Source: SVEL01 sp045125245
GTDB taxonomy: Bacteria > Bacillota > Clostridia > Lachnospirales > Lachnospiraceae
Direction: 5' to 3'
Length of the DNA: 64,000 bases
Assembly: GCA_045125245.1 (NCBI GenBank)
Contig: JBGVNF010000005.1
Span: forward strand, 151,950-215,949
A program made the translations under genes and the position numbers. The number at the start of each line of letters is the position of its first letter. The first letter of the stretch is position 1. This document shows positions 26,124 to 35,026 of this stretch, piece after piece. The notes under the pieces were generated by a model, which was not told where the DNA came from, made no database searches, and saw only the letters and a program-made list of their open reading frames with translations.

Positions 26124-26834
26124 TTACTCGAATCTGATTAAGTCAACGAAATACTGTAAGTCTTCAGCAGCTTCTACACAGTGTGAAACTGTATCGTCAA
26201 CCTTAATTGTACAGCTACCTAATGTATACACGTACTCGTATGAAACTGTACCATCGTCGTTTGCAGTTGTAACTAATACAACTTCTTTTTCTCCTTCATC
26301 AGTTGAAACTGTAGCAAAAGATTCAATACCTTCAATATCAAGAGTTACCGCTTCCTTCACTGTTTCATAATTTTCAGTAGTTGGGTACATAGTAATTATA
26401 GGGGCTTCATCACTAGCCCACACGTACATATGCATATCCACATCACCAAGAAGAGCTTGTAAATTCACTACTTCGCTTGTTCTTGGGTCATCATTTGCAA
26501 ATACAGTTGGGTATCCCTCATGTGTACTTGCCGTTTCTTCTGCAACTGTTTCTTCAATGGTTTCAGTTGTTTCAGTAGCCTGCTCTTCAACTACTGTTTC
26601 TGTTGTTTCTTCTACTACTTCTGTTGTTTCTTCTGTTCCATATTCAGTTGTACTTTCCACAGCATCAATAGCCGCATCAACAGCATCAGAAGCAATGTTA
26701 CTAACGACTGCTCCTACTTCAGACTTGTTTGCTTTTGACTCACTACCCACAGTAGCCGTCTCCTTAGTACCACATCCTACTAATGCTACCATTAAGCATA
26801 CACCTACAGTTACAGTTAATAATTTCTTTTTCAT
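26124..26834 (-). CDS. Lipoprotein with Thr/Glu-rich linker, 236 aa
   Basis: Signal peptide with lipobox LMVALVGC at residues 13-20. A long Thr/Glu/Val-rich linker (about 60-110) spaces a C-terminal beta-rich domain (about 115-236) from the membrane. Start at 26834 follows GGAGG by 8 nt. This architecture is common in Lachnospiraceae lipoproteins. Ligand unknown. Confidence 0.75.
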   Translation of the reverse strand: MKKKLLTVTVGVCLMVALVGCGTKETATVGSESKANKSEVGAVVSNIASDAVDAAIDAVESTTEYGTEETTEVVEETTETVVEEQATETTETIEETVAEETASTHEGYPTVFANDDPRTSEVVNLQALLGDVDMHMYVWASDEAPIITMYPTTENYETVKEAVTLDIEGIESFATVSTDEGEKEVVLVTTANDDGTVSYEYVYTLGSCTIKVDDTVSHCVEAAEDLQYFVDLIRFE

Positions 26835-26949
26835 TTTAGATTCCTCCATTTTAAATATTTTATATTGTGTTTGTTACACTCATATCAATTATGCTTTGCA
26901 TAAATAGATATCACTTATATTCCGTAATGAAATACGGTTATTGCATATA

Positions 26950-27360
26950 TTAATTTGTTCTAACAAGTTCCTTTAAAGAAACTTTGTCACTAGCAAAACA
27001 GAACTCCGATGGATTATCTTCATTTAAATATATCCTAATCTGTTCACTTGGTTCAGTTATTGAACGTAGCCGAAATTTGTAGACATGTCCATTATACATA
27101 TATTGATAAGTTGTCGTGTATTTTGATAAAGTTAACTCTTTATTATACACTTGTACCGTATTATGCTGTGTATAAGCATACTCTATTACATCTGCATCAT
27201 CATTCTGATTTTCTACACTAACTAAATTAGCAACTGCCTCATATTTATACTTAGCAGTATTTATCTTAGCAATCATAATAGGGACTACAATAAATAATGC
27301 CAGTACCACAGTAAGAATACTTGATAAGCGATTTATCTTAGTACTTATATCTTCTCCCAT
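26950..27360 (-). CDS. DUF3592-like membrane protein, 136 aa
   Basis: N-terminal membrane helix (about 12-32) followed by a beta domain with RIYLNEDNPSEFCF, matching the YVNPNNPSEF signature of 23840..24226. It lacks the second C-terminal helix of that paralogue. Role unknown. Confidence 0.65.
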   Translation of the reverse strand: MGEDISTKINRLSSILTVVLALFIVVPIMIAKINTAKYKYEAVANLVSVENQNDDADVIEYAYTQHNTVQVYNKELTLSKYTTTYQYMYNGHVYKFRLRSITEPSEQIRIYLNEDNPSEFCFASDKVSLKELVRTN

Positions 27361-27433
27361 ATAATAACCTCTTCTTCACTTTTGGTTATATCTTATTAAC
27401 ATTAAACTGACTATTATAAGCCTTCGCTTATAA

Positions 27434-28078
27434 TTAAGTACCTCTGTATTTAATAATGATTGATTTTATTCTTATAAACAGAGATACCAAAATATCCCAT
27501 TTCCATAGAATAGTATAAATCAACATAGATATTACATAAGCATACAACATATAAATTGCATTCTGAGTATCCTTCTGCATCTCTTCGATTAAGACTGTTT
27601 TATCTTCTACATACTGTTCCATTTCCGAATGAAGAGCCTCTTTATTCTCTTCTGGACATGAATTATACCTTTCATAGAATGTTTCAATCTCCTCAGTAAT
27701 ATATGATATCTCCAGTATAGATATCTTCAAACTTTTCGGAATTATTTTATTATATCTGTGGATATAAGAAAGCTCTTTCTCGTATAATTTACACTGTTCG
27801 AATTTCGTAGATACTTCTTTACACTCAGGACTTAAGTATTCTTCATATAATAGTAACGAACCTATAGCGAGTGCAATTATGTAGAATACTAAAGCAAGAT
27901 ATCTTATCTTTGATTTGAACAATCCTATGTATCTCTTGTTCTTAAAGAACTTGACTAAACCAATAACTGTGAAATAATCACTAACAATGAGTATAGCCAG
28001 CAATGCGATACTCATAAAGTCAAATTCAAAAATGTTGTAGAGAATGATATGCGATAAAATTAAACTTATGAATTTCAT
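27434..28078 (-). CDS. Polytopic membrane protein with coiled coil, 214 aa
   Basis: Membrane segments at about residues 1-42, 57-75 and 172-203 surround a helical coiled-coil region (about 80-165). AAGAGGTT precedes the ATG. No family recognised. Confidence 0.65.
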   Translation of the reverse strand: MKFISLILSHIILYNIFEFDFMSIALLAILIVSDYFTVIGLVKFFKNKRYIGLFKSKIRYLALVFYIIALAIGSLLLYEEYLSPECKEVSTKFEQCKLYEKELSYIHRYNKIIPKSLKISILEISYITEEIETFYERYNSCPEENKEALHSEMEQYVEDKTVLIEEMQKDTQNAIYMLYAYVISMLIYTILWKWDILVSLFIRIKSIIIKYRGT

Positions 28079-28100
28079 ATATTAACCTCTTGTCATATAA

Positions 28101-28114
28101 TCACTTTAATCATA
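28101..28114 (-). promoter_or_regulatory. Shared upstream element TCACTTTAATCAT
   Basis: The element (minus strand ATGATTAAAGTGA) lies 23-36 bp upstream of the start of 27434..28078. Near-identical copies sit at 33261-33274 and 49747-49760 at a similar distance from their genes. Possibly a promoter or operator. Confidence 0.35.
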
Positions 28115-28139
28115 TAATTGACAATGTTGTAAACATTAT

Positions 28140-28382
28140 CTATTTAATCATTAAAGTTTCTAAACCTACTCTATCTTGTTTATTACCTATAAAAGTACAA
28201 TTAATACCATTCTTAGAGTTTTGTATCAATTGTTCCATAAGATTCTTCAACCCTTGTACGTGCTGAATGAAAGCATCATTAACAAGGTCATCCGGTCTAT
28301 CAATCTCACTTCCAGATAAACCCTGTGATAAGTAATACTCTTTACGAGTCATAGTATACACTTTGTCTATTTCATTTTTCAT
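28140..28382 (-). CDS. Hypothetical protein, 80 aa
   Basis: Small soluble protein beginning MKNEIDKVYTMTRKEYY; helical centre. AAGGCGAC precedes the ATG. No family recognised. Confidence 0.6.
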   Translation of the reverse strand: MKNEIDKVYTMTRKEYYLSQGLSGSEIDRPDDLVNDAFIQHVQGLKNLMEQLIQNSKNGINCTFIGNKQDRVGLETLMIK

Positions 28383-28420
28383 ATTGTCGCCTTATAACGT
28401 TATTTTAATGGTTTGCGAAT

Positions 28421-28606
28421 ACCTGCACAGCCACATAACTCGCTACTATAATACACGCAGACAGCTTCGTATCACTGCTTGTGGTTCACCTAAGACAGGC
28501 TTTGAGAGAAGATAAAAATGCATTCAACTGGGTTGCGTTCCTTCACATCTGAAGCATGCACGTTACACGTGAAAGAGGTGCTACACTCAACTATACTAGC
28601 AACCCA
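28421..28606 (-). ncRNA. Structured RNA region beside tRNA
   Basis: Two folded units follow the tRNA. An 8 bp TGGGTTGC/GCAACCCA stem (28599-28606 with 28529-28536) starts 2 nt after the tRNA end. A nested set GCCTG/CAGG, CCACA/TGTGG and GCAG/CTGC occupies 28421-28500. No open reading frame fits. Identity unknown; possibly a small RNA processed with the tRNA. Confidence 0.4.
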
Positions 28607-28607
28607 A

Positions 28608-28681
28608 TGGACCCTCGGGGACTCGAACCCAGGACCATCCAGTTATGAGCTGGACGCTCTAACCAACTGAGCTAAGGGTCC
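28608..28681 (-). tRNA. tRNA with CAU anticodon (Ile2 or Met)
   Basis: Complete 73 nt cloverleaf plus discriminator A: acceptor GGACCCT/AGGGTCC, D-arm AGCTCAGTTGGTTAGAGC, anticodon loop CTCATAA (CAU), T-loop TTCGAGT. CCA is not encoded. The sequence resembles bacterial tRNA-Ile(CAU), whose C34 is modified to lysidine to read AUA, more than elongator tRNA-Met. AUA decoding would suit this AT-rich element. Confidence 0.93.
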
Positions 28682-28683
28682 TA

Positions 28684-28709
28684 TAGAGGGTGTTTATAAA
28701 CACCCTCTA
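28684..28709. terminator. Perfect 26 nt palindrome after LRR gene
   Basis: TAGAGGGTGTTTA with its exact reverse complement, between the stop of 28714..30684 and the tRNA 5' end. It may end the mRNA or mark a processing site; no T-run. Confidence 0.5.
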
Positions 28710-28713
28710 AATC

Positions 28714-30684
28714 TTATCTTGTTGTAACTCCACAAGAAGTATCAAATGCATCATAAGCAATTGTAGCAGTACTAGGTACGCTAGCAGATGTTAGATTATC
28801 ACATTCTATAAATGCTCCTGATTGGATAGCTGCGACATGATTTGGAATTGTAATTATTGTAAGTTCCTTACAATCCTTATAACACTTTTGTGGAATAACT
28901 GTTACTAATGGTGGTATATAAATATCTGATATAGCTGTAGTATCAAACGTCTGTACACCAAATGCCGTGATATTATCATGTAGAATAATATTCTCTAAAT
29001 GCGTACATTCTTCAAATAAATTATCTGATAAAACTGTAACATTAGCTGGTACTTTAAACTCTGTTATATTGGTACGTTTAATTGCCTCTGCACCAATTGA
29101 CGTTACTGTATCAGGCAGTGTTAAAGATGACAGTTTATTCTTAGTATATGATACAGAATATTTAAATGCTCTATCTCCAATTGTTTTAAGACCATCTGGG
29201 AAACTTAACGATGTTATACCGCAGTTATGAAACGCATCGTCACCTACTTCTGTTACAACGGAGTTTATAGTTATACTTGATATATTCTCACAGTCTTTAA
29301 ATACATTATCACTAATCTTTGTACAACCTGATGGCCATACATAATCACCTGTAGCAGCAAAACATGAAGAGAATGCATAGCTATCGATTTCTGTTAATGT
29401 AGGTTGAATAGGCAATGCCTCAAGTGACCAACAAGAATCAAAAGCTTGTCTACCTATTGATTCTAAACCGTCATTAACTGTAAAATCCTTGAGATTATTA
29501 CAACCTATAAACATATAACTACCAATATCTTTTGCATTAGATAATTTTACTGATTGTAAGTTTGTACATGCAGCAAACATACTTGATTTGCGATCTGTAT
29601 TTATTAAATCAATATCAGCTGACTCTAATGCCGTACAGCCCTCAAATATTGCAGAATTTAACTCAACATTAGAACCACATGTTACTTCTTTAAGACTCGT
29701 ACACTCTGCGAAACAACCAGCACTTAAGTCGACATACCTTGTTGTAGGAAATGTCAGTGTACTTAAATTAGTACATTCTTTAAATGATTCCGACAATAAA
29801 TCCACTGGTATAGCATCATCCGAATCATCAAATGTCAGAGTAGATATACCTGAATTATTAAATGCATACAAATCGATAGAGCGCACGTTTTTCGTTACGT
29901 TAAACGAGGTTAAAGATGTTGTATCCTTGAAAGCACCCTCTCTAATCTTATTCATAGAGTCCGGCATAACTACAGTAGTTAAGTTCGTACATCCAGCAAA
30001 CGTATAAGGTGCGACTTCGATAATACCTTCTTCGATACTTACTTTCTCAATCACAGTATTATTTTGGAACAAACCACTCTGTATAGAGTTAATAGTTTTT
30101 ACCTGACCATTCCCATAATCAATAGATGCTGGAATTGTAATATCTGTTGCAGTTGCTAAATCATAACCAAGGAATTCTAAGTCAGATGTTGTAAGTAAAC
30201 CTTCACATAAGTCAACTTCACAAGCAATATTAAAAGTTAATAAACCTGCAAAAGTACCTGCTGGTATTGTTTCACCATCTTTAATCTGAACTGACTCGTT
30301 AGATATACTTTCAACACCACCATCAATATCCTGCCATGTCCAGACTGTTTTATTGTTAGAAACATCAAATGGAACTGTCGTAGCATTTCCGATTGAATCA
30401 ACTAATTCAATCGTTTCATTACATTCTACAGTTACAACTTGATTAGGGTTCATATCACCCTTAACCTTTATTACATACTCGCCTACACCTTCCTCAGGGT
30501 TAATTCGAATTACCTTAGGTAATATAACAGTAAAATTTGATGCTTTAACAACATCAACATAAACATTAGATTCAGAATTCTCATTTTTTGTATCTGTCGA
30601 TTCAACAACAGCAGATGCTGCATTAACTGATAAGCTGCTTAACATAAAGGTGGTTATGAATAAAATTAATAATCGCTTTTTCAT
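28714..30684 (-). CDS. Secreted BspA-type leucine-rich-repeat protein
   Basis: 656 aa. Signal peptide MKKRLLILFITTFMLSSLSV, then a beta-sandwich domain (about 40-165) with IPAGTFAGLLTFNIAC, related to the small surface proteins 30695..31246 and 24338..24850. About 20 BspA/TpLRR repeats (AFxxCxxLxxVxIPxxVxxI type) fill residues ~175-650. Such repeats mediate adhesion or co-aggregation. No cell-wall sorting signal is present, so attachment may occur through the beta-sandwich domain. Start 30684 has AGGAGG upstream. Confidence 0.85.
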   Translation of the reverse strand: MKKRLLILFITTFMLSSLSVNAASAVVESTDTKNENSESNVYVDVVKASNFTVILPKVIRINPEEGVGEYVIKVKGDMNPNQVVTVECNETIELVDSIGNATTVPFDVSNNKTVWTWQDIDGGVESISNESVQIKDGETIPAGTFAGLLTFNIACEVDLCEGLLTTSDLEFLGYDLATATDITIPASIDYGNGQVKTINSIQSGLFQNNTVIEKVSIEEGIIEVAPYTFAGCTNLTTVVMPDSMNKIREGAFKDTTSLTSFNVTKNVRSIDLYAFNNSGISTLTFDDSDDAIPVDLLSESFKECTNLSTLTFPTTRYVDLSAGCFAECTSLKEVTCGSNVELNSAIFEGCTALESADIDLINTDRKSSMFAACTNLQSVKLSNAKDIGSYMFIGCNNLKDFTVNDGLESIGRQAFDSCWSLEALPIQPTLTEIDSYAFSSCFAATGDYVWPSGCTKISDNVFKDCENISSITINSVVTEVGDDAFHNCGITSLSFPDGLKTIGDRAFKYSVSYTKNKLSSLTLPDTVTSIGAEAIKRTNITEFKVPANVTVLSDNLFEECTHLENIILHDNITAFGVQTFDTTAISDIYIPPLVTVIPQKCYKDCKELTIITIPNHVAAIQSGAFIECDNLTSASVPSTATIAYDAFDTSCGVTTR

Positions 30685-30694
30685 ATTAGACCTC

Positions 30695-31246
30695 CTATAC
30701 ATCCTCTAAAGCAATTCTCAACGTGAACTTACCTGACCATGAACCTGCTGTAACACTAGCCTTAATTTTACCTGATTCAACATGATTCATAGGGTTATTA
30801 ATCTCATCATAATCGGCAATAAAATCTGAGTCACCATAATTCCATTCTGTTTTAATAGGAATTATTTTTGCTTTAATATCAGATTTAGCTGCGATGCCAT
30901 CATTAACTTCATTCTCTAAGATGAAGTTAATTTCATCATCTCCATCACCTGTTGTATCCATAGGCTCTACTACAATCTTCTGGTCAGCTGCAATGTCAGC
31001 AAAAATACCAACAGAATAACTTACCTCTGTGTCTGGCTGAACATTGATTCTCTTAGGTACACAAACAGTAAAGGTAGAACCTTTACTTACTGTAACTTCT
31101 ACTTCCTGCTGTGTCGAGTCACCATCCTGACCTTCTACCGTATAGTTTGTATCATCACTTGTAACTGTAGGTGCTGCGAGTACAGTAACCGACTGCAGAG
31201 TAAATAATGCAATTACACAACATAATCCAATAAAACGTTTCTTCAT
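30695..31246 (-). CDS. Secreted beta-sandwich surface protein B, 183 aa
   Basis: Signal peptide ending VTVLAAP, then a beta domain with SKGSTFTVCVPKRINV and the closing VTAGSWSGKFTLRIALE. Shares this terminal pattern with 24338..24850 and with the first domain of the LRR protein downstream. Sandwiched between the membrane protein 31256..32068 and the LRR gene, forming a three-gene display module. Confidence 0.65.
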   Translation of the reverse strand: MKKRFIGLCCVIALFTLQSVTVLAAPTVTSDDTNYTVEGQDGDSTQQEVEVTVSKGSTFTVCVPKRINVQPDTEVSYSVGIFADIAADQKIVVEPMDTTGDGDDEINFILENEVNDGIAAKSDIKAKIIPIKTEWNYGDSDFIADYDEINNPMNHVESGKIKASVTAGSWSGKFTLRIALEDV

Positions 31247-31255
31247 GATATCCTC

Positions 31256-32068
31256 CTAATAAATCTTGATTGTTATGTTATCCATAATTGTTGGTGTATA
31301 CTCAACGTTTGTATTAGTCATATCGTATGTACGTACTCGAAAACTTACTTTATGTTCTCCTTTCTCTAAACACGTAAATACTTCCCATGGTAGTGCTGTT
31401 CCGGGTTGTATAAGTCCAGTCTCTTCTAATATTACTTCACCTGTCTCCTCAAGAATAACCTCATATGTGAAGTAAACATCATTCGATTCTGGATTCTCTA
31501 GTAATACAGATGGCTCATTTTCAGTTGCATACAAGAAACTATACCCTGCAAATTCTATGTATTCTGTATTACCTACAAATAAGTCATTGTTATTGACTTG
31601 CCCATCTGAAATTACAGTATTAGCAAGCTCTTTTAAATTAGGTACAGGTGTACCTTTTGGTAATCTATAAAAGAAAATAAACCACACTATTACGAATAGT
31701 AGTAGAATAAATAACAAAGGTATTAATGGTAAAAGTAGTCTTCGTTTTATATAGCCGACGAATTTGTCATCATCTATTCTAACGTATCCGCTTAACTTCC
31801 TAAATGTTTTCTTTTGCTTGAAAACCTGTAAGTACTCATCACCTAAATCTAGATAGGTTTTATCTAAGTCAATTGTATCTTCAAAGTGGTTATGATTAAC
31901 ATAACCAACTATTAAAGAGTCTTGTAAGTCTTCTACTGACTTTTTACTGTAAAGAACTATATCCTCATTTACTTTCTTTACTCTGACTATTTTATACTTT
32001 AAGTCCTCGTCAATATAGTCAACTTGATTTAATATATTGTTATTATCTTTGGACATAACATTCGTCAT
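31256..32068 (-). CDS. Membrane anchor/assembly protein B for surface module
   Basis: 270 aa, paralogue of 24847..25653: cytoplasmic N-terminal domain (1-110), membrane helix LLPLIPLLFILLLFVIVWFI (about 112-132), and an extracytoplasmic domain with EVILEETGLIQPGTALP. No Shine-Dalgarno is visible; a perfect 30 bp palindrome sits 3 nt upstream of the ATG. Start could be 32068 or 32056. Confidence 0.65.
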   Translation of the reverse strand: MTNVMSKDNNNILNQVDYIDEDLKYKIVRVKKVNEDIVLYSKKSVEDLQDSLIVGYVNHNHFEDTIDLDKTYLDLGDEYLQVFKQKKTFRKLSGYVRIDDDKFVGYIKRRLLLPLIPLLFILLLFVIVWFIFFYRLPKGTPVPNLKELANTVISDGQVNNNDLFVGNTEYIEFAGYSFLYATENEPSVLLENPESNDVYFTYEVILEETGEVILEETGLIQPGTALPWEVFTCLEKGEHKVSFRVRTYDMTNTNVEYTPTIMDNITIKIY

Positions 32069-32071
32069 TTA

Positions 32072-32101
32072 ATTATATTTATTATATAATAAATATAATT
32101 T
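32072..32101. promoter_or_regulatory. Perfect 30 bp AT-only palindrome at gene start
   Basis: AATTATATTTATTAT followed by its exact reverse complement, directly upstream of the ATG at 32068 where a ribosome-binding site is expected. It could be an operator for a dimeric regulator or an RNA hairpin controlling translation initiation. Confidence 0.55.
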
Positions 32102-32131
32102 TATCTATTCCTTCCTACTAACCCTTATTTA

Positions 32132-32716
32132 TTATGAGTCAGTAAATTTAACATGATGTGTAAGAATTCTTTCAGGTGTTGCTTCGGTAGCAAACTCTAT
32201 AGCTTTCTGTACAACTTCATCTGTTACAGATGCACCATCGTACTCAGCATCTATAGCAGCAGACTCCTTTGTTGTTTTACCACTGCACATCGAAAATCGT
32301 TTTTCAATAGATATATCTGGTAGTCTTTTCCATTCACGATATTTATCTAAATCATGCGAGATAGATTTAATTGCAAATGCAATAATTGCAATATCATCTA
32401 ACTGACCCAGACCTGCTACTACGTCAGGTAATACATCAATAGGACTTAAGAAGTATATCAAAGCAGCTGTAGCACCTATTATTGTATTCAATGGCACTTC
32501 TCTGTAATTACCTTTAGCGTAATCCACAACCATACTCCCTAATGTGTCAATTGAATTAAACCATTTGTCAAGTCTTTTTGAACTCTTCATCTTATCATCA
32601 AGTTTCTTGTCAAACTCAACTGCTTCTTCCGGACTTTTAAGAATTTCTTCTGCACGCTCTTTATCGGTTTTCTTTTTACCTGCCATTGCAGAGATTGCCT
32701 CACTAAATATTGTCAT
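32132..32716 (-). CDS. YkvA-like DUF1232 protein with N-terminal tag
   Basis: 194 aa. The DUF1232 core IIGATAALIYFLSPIDVLPD followed by LGQLDDIAI is at about residues 77-110. It is membrane-associated in other bacteria, with unknown function. The extreme N-terminus MTIFSEAISAMAGKK carries the A-I-x-x-M-x-G-K tag, which ordinary YkvA proteins do not have as far as I know. Its ATG overlaps the end of 32713..33231 (ATGA). Confidence 0.8.
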   Translation of the reverse strand: MTIFSEAISAMAGKKKTDKERAEEILKSPEEAVEFDKKLDDKMKSSKRLDKWFNSIDTLGSMVVDYAKGNYREVPLNTIIGATAALIYFLSPIDVLPDVVAGLGQLDDIAIIAFAIKSISHDLDKYREWKRLPDISIEKRFSMCSGKTTKESAAIDAEYDGASVTDEVVQKAIEFATEATPERILTHHVKFTDS

Positions 32717-33231
32717 AGCTTACTCCAATCTATCTTCTTGTCAGTATCTGTAGTTATTTCTATAATACTAACTATTTTATCTGAAATTGTTAAAATCCAT
32801 GATTCTCGATAAATAGGTATGGATAGACAGAATGGAAACATATGAGCCCTTATAGCGTTATATTCAATATTACTCAATGAGCCATAATAAGTTCTATATT
32901 CTTTCAATGAATCTTTTGGGTGTTGAAATAAACAACATTCTTTGAACCCATGAAATCTACCATCATCTCTACCTATAATACCTACATCATGAGTTAGAGC
33001 AGATTTAATAAGAGAGACTAAATCTACTCTAAATCCATGACGATATAAAAATAATCCAATTCTTGTACTCATCATAGCAACCCTCAAACTGTGATTAGCA
33101 ACAGTTGTTCTACCATGATGTGTTTGTAGTATACCTCGTTTAAATAATTCTGAATTAATAATATCAGAACCTATACGATTAACTATTATATAATCTATAT
33201 AATGAGGTATACTAATAGCTTGTTTAATCAA
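32713..33231 (-). CDS. HD-domain hydrolase, 172 aa
   Basis: TTG start at 33231 with GGAGG 8 nt upstream. An HD phosphohydrolase signature is visible: HSLRVAMMSTRIG near residue 47 and ALTHDVGIIGRDDG near 75, with H-x-F...H downstream. Such proteins hydrolyse phosphate esters or nucleotides; the substrate is unknown. Coupled by ATGA to the YkvA-like gene. Confidence 0.72.
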   Translation of the reverse strand: MIKQAISIPHYIDYIIVNRIGSDIINSELFKRGILQTHHGRTTVANHSLRVAMMSTRIGLFLYRHGFRVDLVSLIKSALTHDVGIIGRDDGRFHGFKECCLFQHPKDSLKEYRTYYGSLSNIEYNAIRAHMFPFCLSIPIYRESWILTISDKIVSIIEITTDTDKKIDWSKL

Positions 33232-33260
33232 AGTAACATCCTCCTAATTGTTAGCGATTG

Positions 33261-33274
33261 TCACTTTAATCATT
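33261..33274 (-). promoter_or_regulatory. Shared upstream element TCACTTTAATCAT (copy 2)
   Basis: Second copy of the element seen at 28101-28114, 30-43 bp upstream of the TTG start of 32713..33231. The conserved part is TCACTTTAA followed by AT-rich sequence. Confidence 0.35.
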
Positions 33275-33285
33275 CGCAAACTTAA

Positions 33286-34296
33286 TTACTGAATAACATC
33301 AGCCGGTAATGCATTACTAGAATTGTACTGTTCCATAAACTTGGTACACATGTCAAATAGTGTACCATCCGGATTAGTATATTTACATAACTCTACTCGT
33401 AACGCTTTTGTAAAATCTGAAATAGAAGAACTAGCATTATTCTTATATACAGTCTTCGTTATTTCAAGTAAGGCATTCATAACCTTAATATCATCACATT
33501 CCCGCTTAATGGAATCTAAAGTATCATTAGTATTAATTGCACCATGGTTAAGCCGTTCATCCATGTAACTCAACCAATCGTTAATTGTTGCTTCACTGAT
33601 ATCTTCTAAGCGCTCGTCTGTAAATGTTTTGAAGTTAAACATATCAGATAACACATCAAACGCAGTAATAAGGTATTTACCTTTACCTAATACAATGGCG
33701 TCAAGAACTAAATCCCCATATTCACTGAGGCTATTTGCAATTCTTATAGCAACAGCTTTGTATGAACGCTCTTCTAAGATAACTGTCATATTACCAAACT
33801 TTTTCCTGTAAATTGCTACGTTCTCTGATATTGCATTAGGTTCTGTGTCTTCAAGCATGCATTGTAACACTCGAAGCATATTACTGTAATTCTTAAACAT
33901 TGTAATAGGCGGAACGTCATGATACATAAAATGAATGTAACTATCACCATTCATTACAGGAATGAAGCTACCGTCAGCAACTTCTCGATAGATTATTGCT
34001 GGTCTGAAGTTGTGTTGTGTGATAGCATCATCAAACCAATCAATATGTGTCGATACTTTACTGAGATGTAATTCCATAGGTATTGCAGATGTTCCGCCAC
34101 TAAGGATAAGCTTACTGAATACAGAGTCATTTGGCATAATCTTAATACGTGCCGGATATGACATAGCGTAATTCGTTTTATCGTCTTTGCTTTCTCTTGT
34201 AACAATAATATACCTAGGCCCTATACTATTGTTGGCAACTGAATTACCAACCATCTTACTTATAGCACTGTTAACTATTTCATCTGCTAAACCCAT
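33286..34296 (-). CDS. Unknown protein with N-terminal AISKMVG tag, 336 aa
   Basis: Starts MGLADEIVNSAISKMVGNS, an N-terminal version of the terminal tag; GGAGGAG precedes the ATG. The body is soluble with an alpha/beta N-terminal half and a helical C-terminal half, without recognised motifs. It lies between the FtsK-like ATPase and the HD/YkvA pair. Confidence 0.75.
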   Translation of the reverse strand: MGLADEIVNSAISKMVGNSVANNSIGPRYIIVTRESKDDKTNYAMSYPARIKIMPNDSVFSKLILSGGTSAIPMELHLSKVSTHIDWFDDAITQHNFRPAIIYREVADGSFIPVMNGDSYIHFMYHDVPPITMFKNYSNMLRVLQCMLEDTEPNAISENVAIYRKKFGNMTVILEERSYKAVAIRIANSLSEYGDLVLDAIVLGKGKYLITAFDVLSDMFNFKTFTDERLEDISEATINDWLSYMDERLNHGAINTNDTLDSIKRECDDIKVMNALLEITKTVYKNNASSSISDFTKALRVELCKYTNPDGTLFDMCTKFMEQYNSSNALPADVIQ

Positions 34297-34315
34297 ATTT
34301 ATCTCCTCCTAATAT

Positions 34316-35026
34316 CTAAAAATGAGACACAATATGAGAGATACTCGTGCTCTGTTCCTCTGTAACGATATATGTCTCATATACTCTTATTGTATCATCT
34401 CCTCGCGATTTAATTGCAATCAACCGCTTTTTCTTGAATTCATCAGAAGCTGCTATCTCAGAACCAATTATAGCTTCTGATGCCTCTGCTGTACTTCTTA
34501 ATAAAACCTTCACCGGAATCCTGTCAATAAGCACAGTACCAAAGTCAATATGCGATTGGCTTGTAATAACTAAGTAGATTCCACAAGTATTTCCGTATGT
34601 AATTAAATCATTGAGTATCTGGCATGACTCAGCGTCATTTGTAATCTGCCATAACACATCATCAAATACATAGATAACTTTCTTGAATGTACCTTCTTCA
34701 ACATCACCGTTACGAATAAGGTTCATTCTTGATTCTAATGTATTCTTAGCATCAGCCAGTACTGCTTTGTTATTTTCTTTCACATCTTTCTTGTAGATAG
34801 ACTCATAATTACTAAGGTTACCAACCTTATACTTCATTGTTGTTCTATTATAGAGATGTAACGAGAAATCATCTGGTTTATTAAGAAGTAAAATACTACT
34901 AATAACACTTCTAAGATATACCGATTTACCGGAGCCTGTCAAACCAGCAATAAACATATTCTCAAAACTTGTTAACTTGGCTGCACCTTTATCATAACCA
35001 ATTACAACATTTAGTTTATTCATCAT
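34316..35026 (-). CDS. FtsK/SpoIIIE-like P-loop ATPase (short)
   Basis: 236 aa, reduced to the motor core. Walker A IAGLTGSGKSVYLRS near residue 28, Walker B VIYVFDDVLW near 117, a TSQS sensor near 156 and the FtsK-typical KVLLRSTAEASEAIIG near 172 are all present. There is no membrane domain or gamma domain. Could pump DNA or act with a partner recruited through neighbouring genes. Overlaps 35016..35744 by 11 nt. Confidence 0.82.
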   Translation of the reverse strand: MMNKLNVVIGYDKGAAKLTSFENMFIAGLTGSGKSVYLRSVISSILLLNKPDDFSLHLYNRTTMKYKVGNLSNYESIYKKDVKENNKAVLADAKNTLESRMNLIRNGDVEEGTFKKVIYVFDDVLWQITNDAESCQILNDLITYGNTCGIYLVITSQSHIDFGTVLIDRIPVKVLLRSTAEASEAIIGSEIAASDEFKKKRLIAIKSRGDDTIRVYETYIVTEEQSTSISHIVSHF

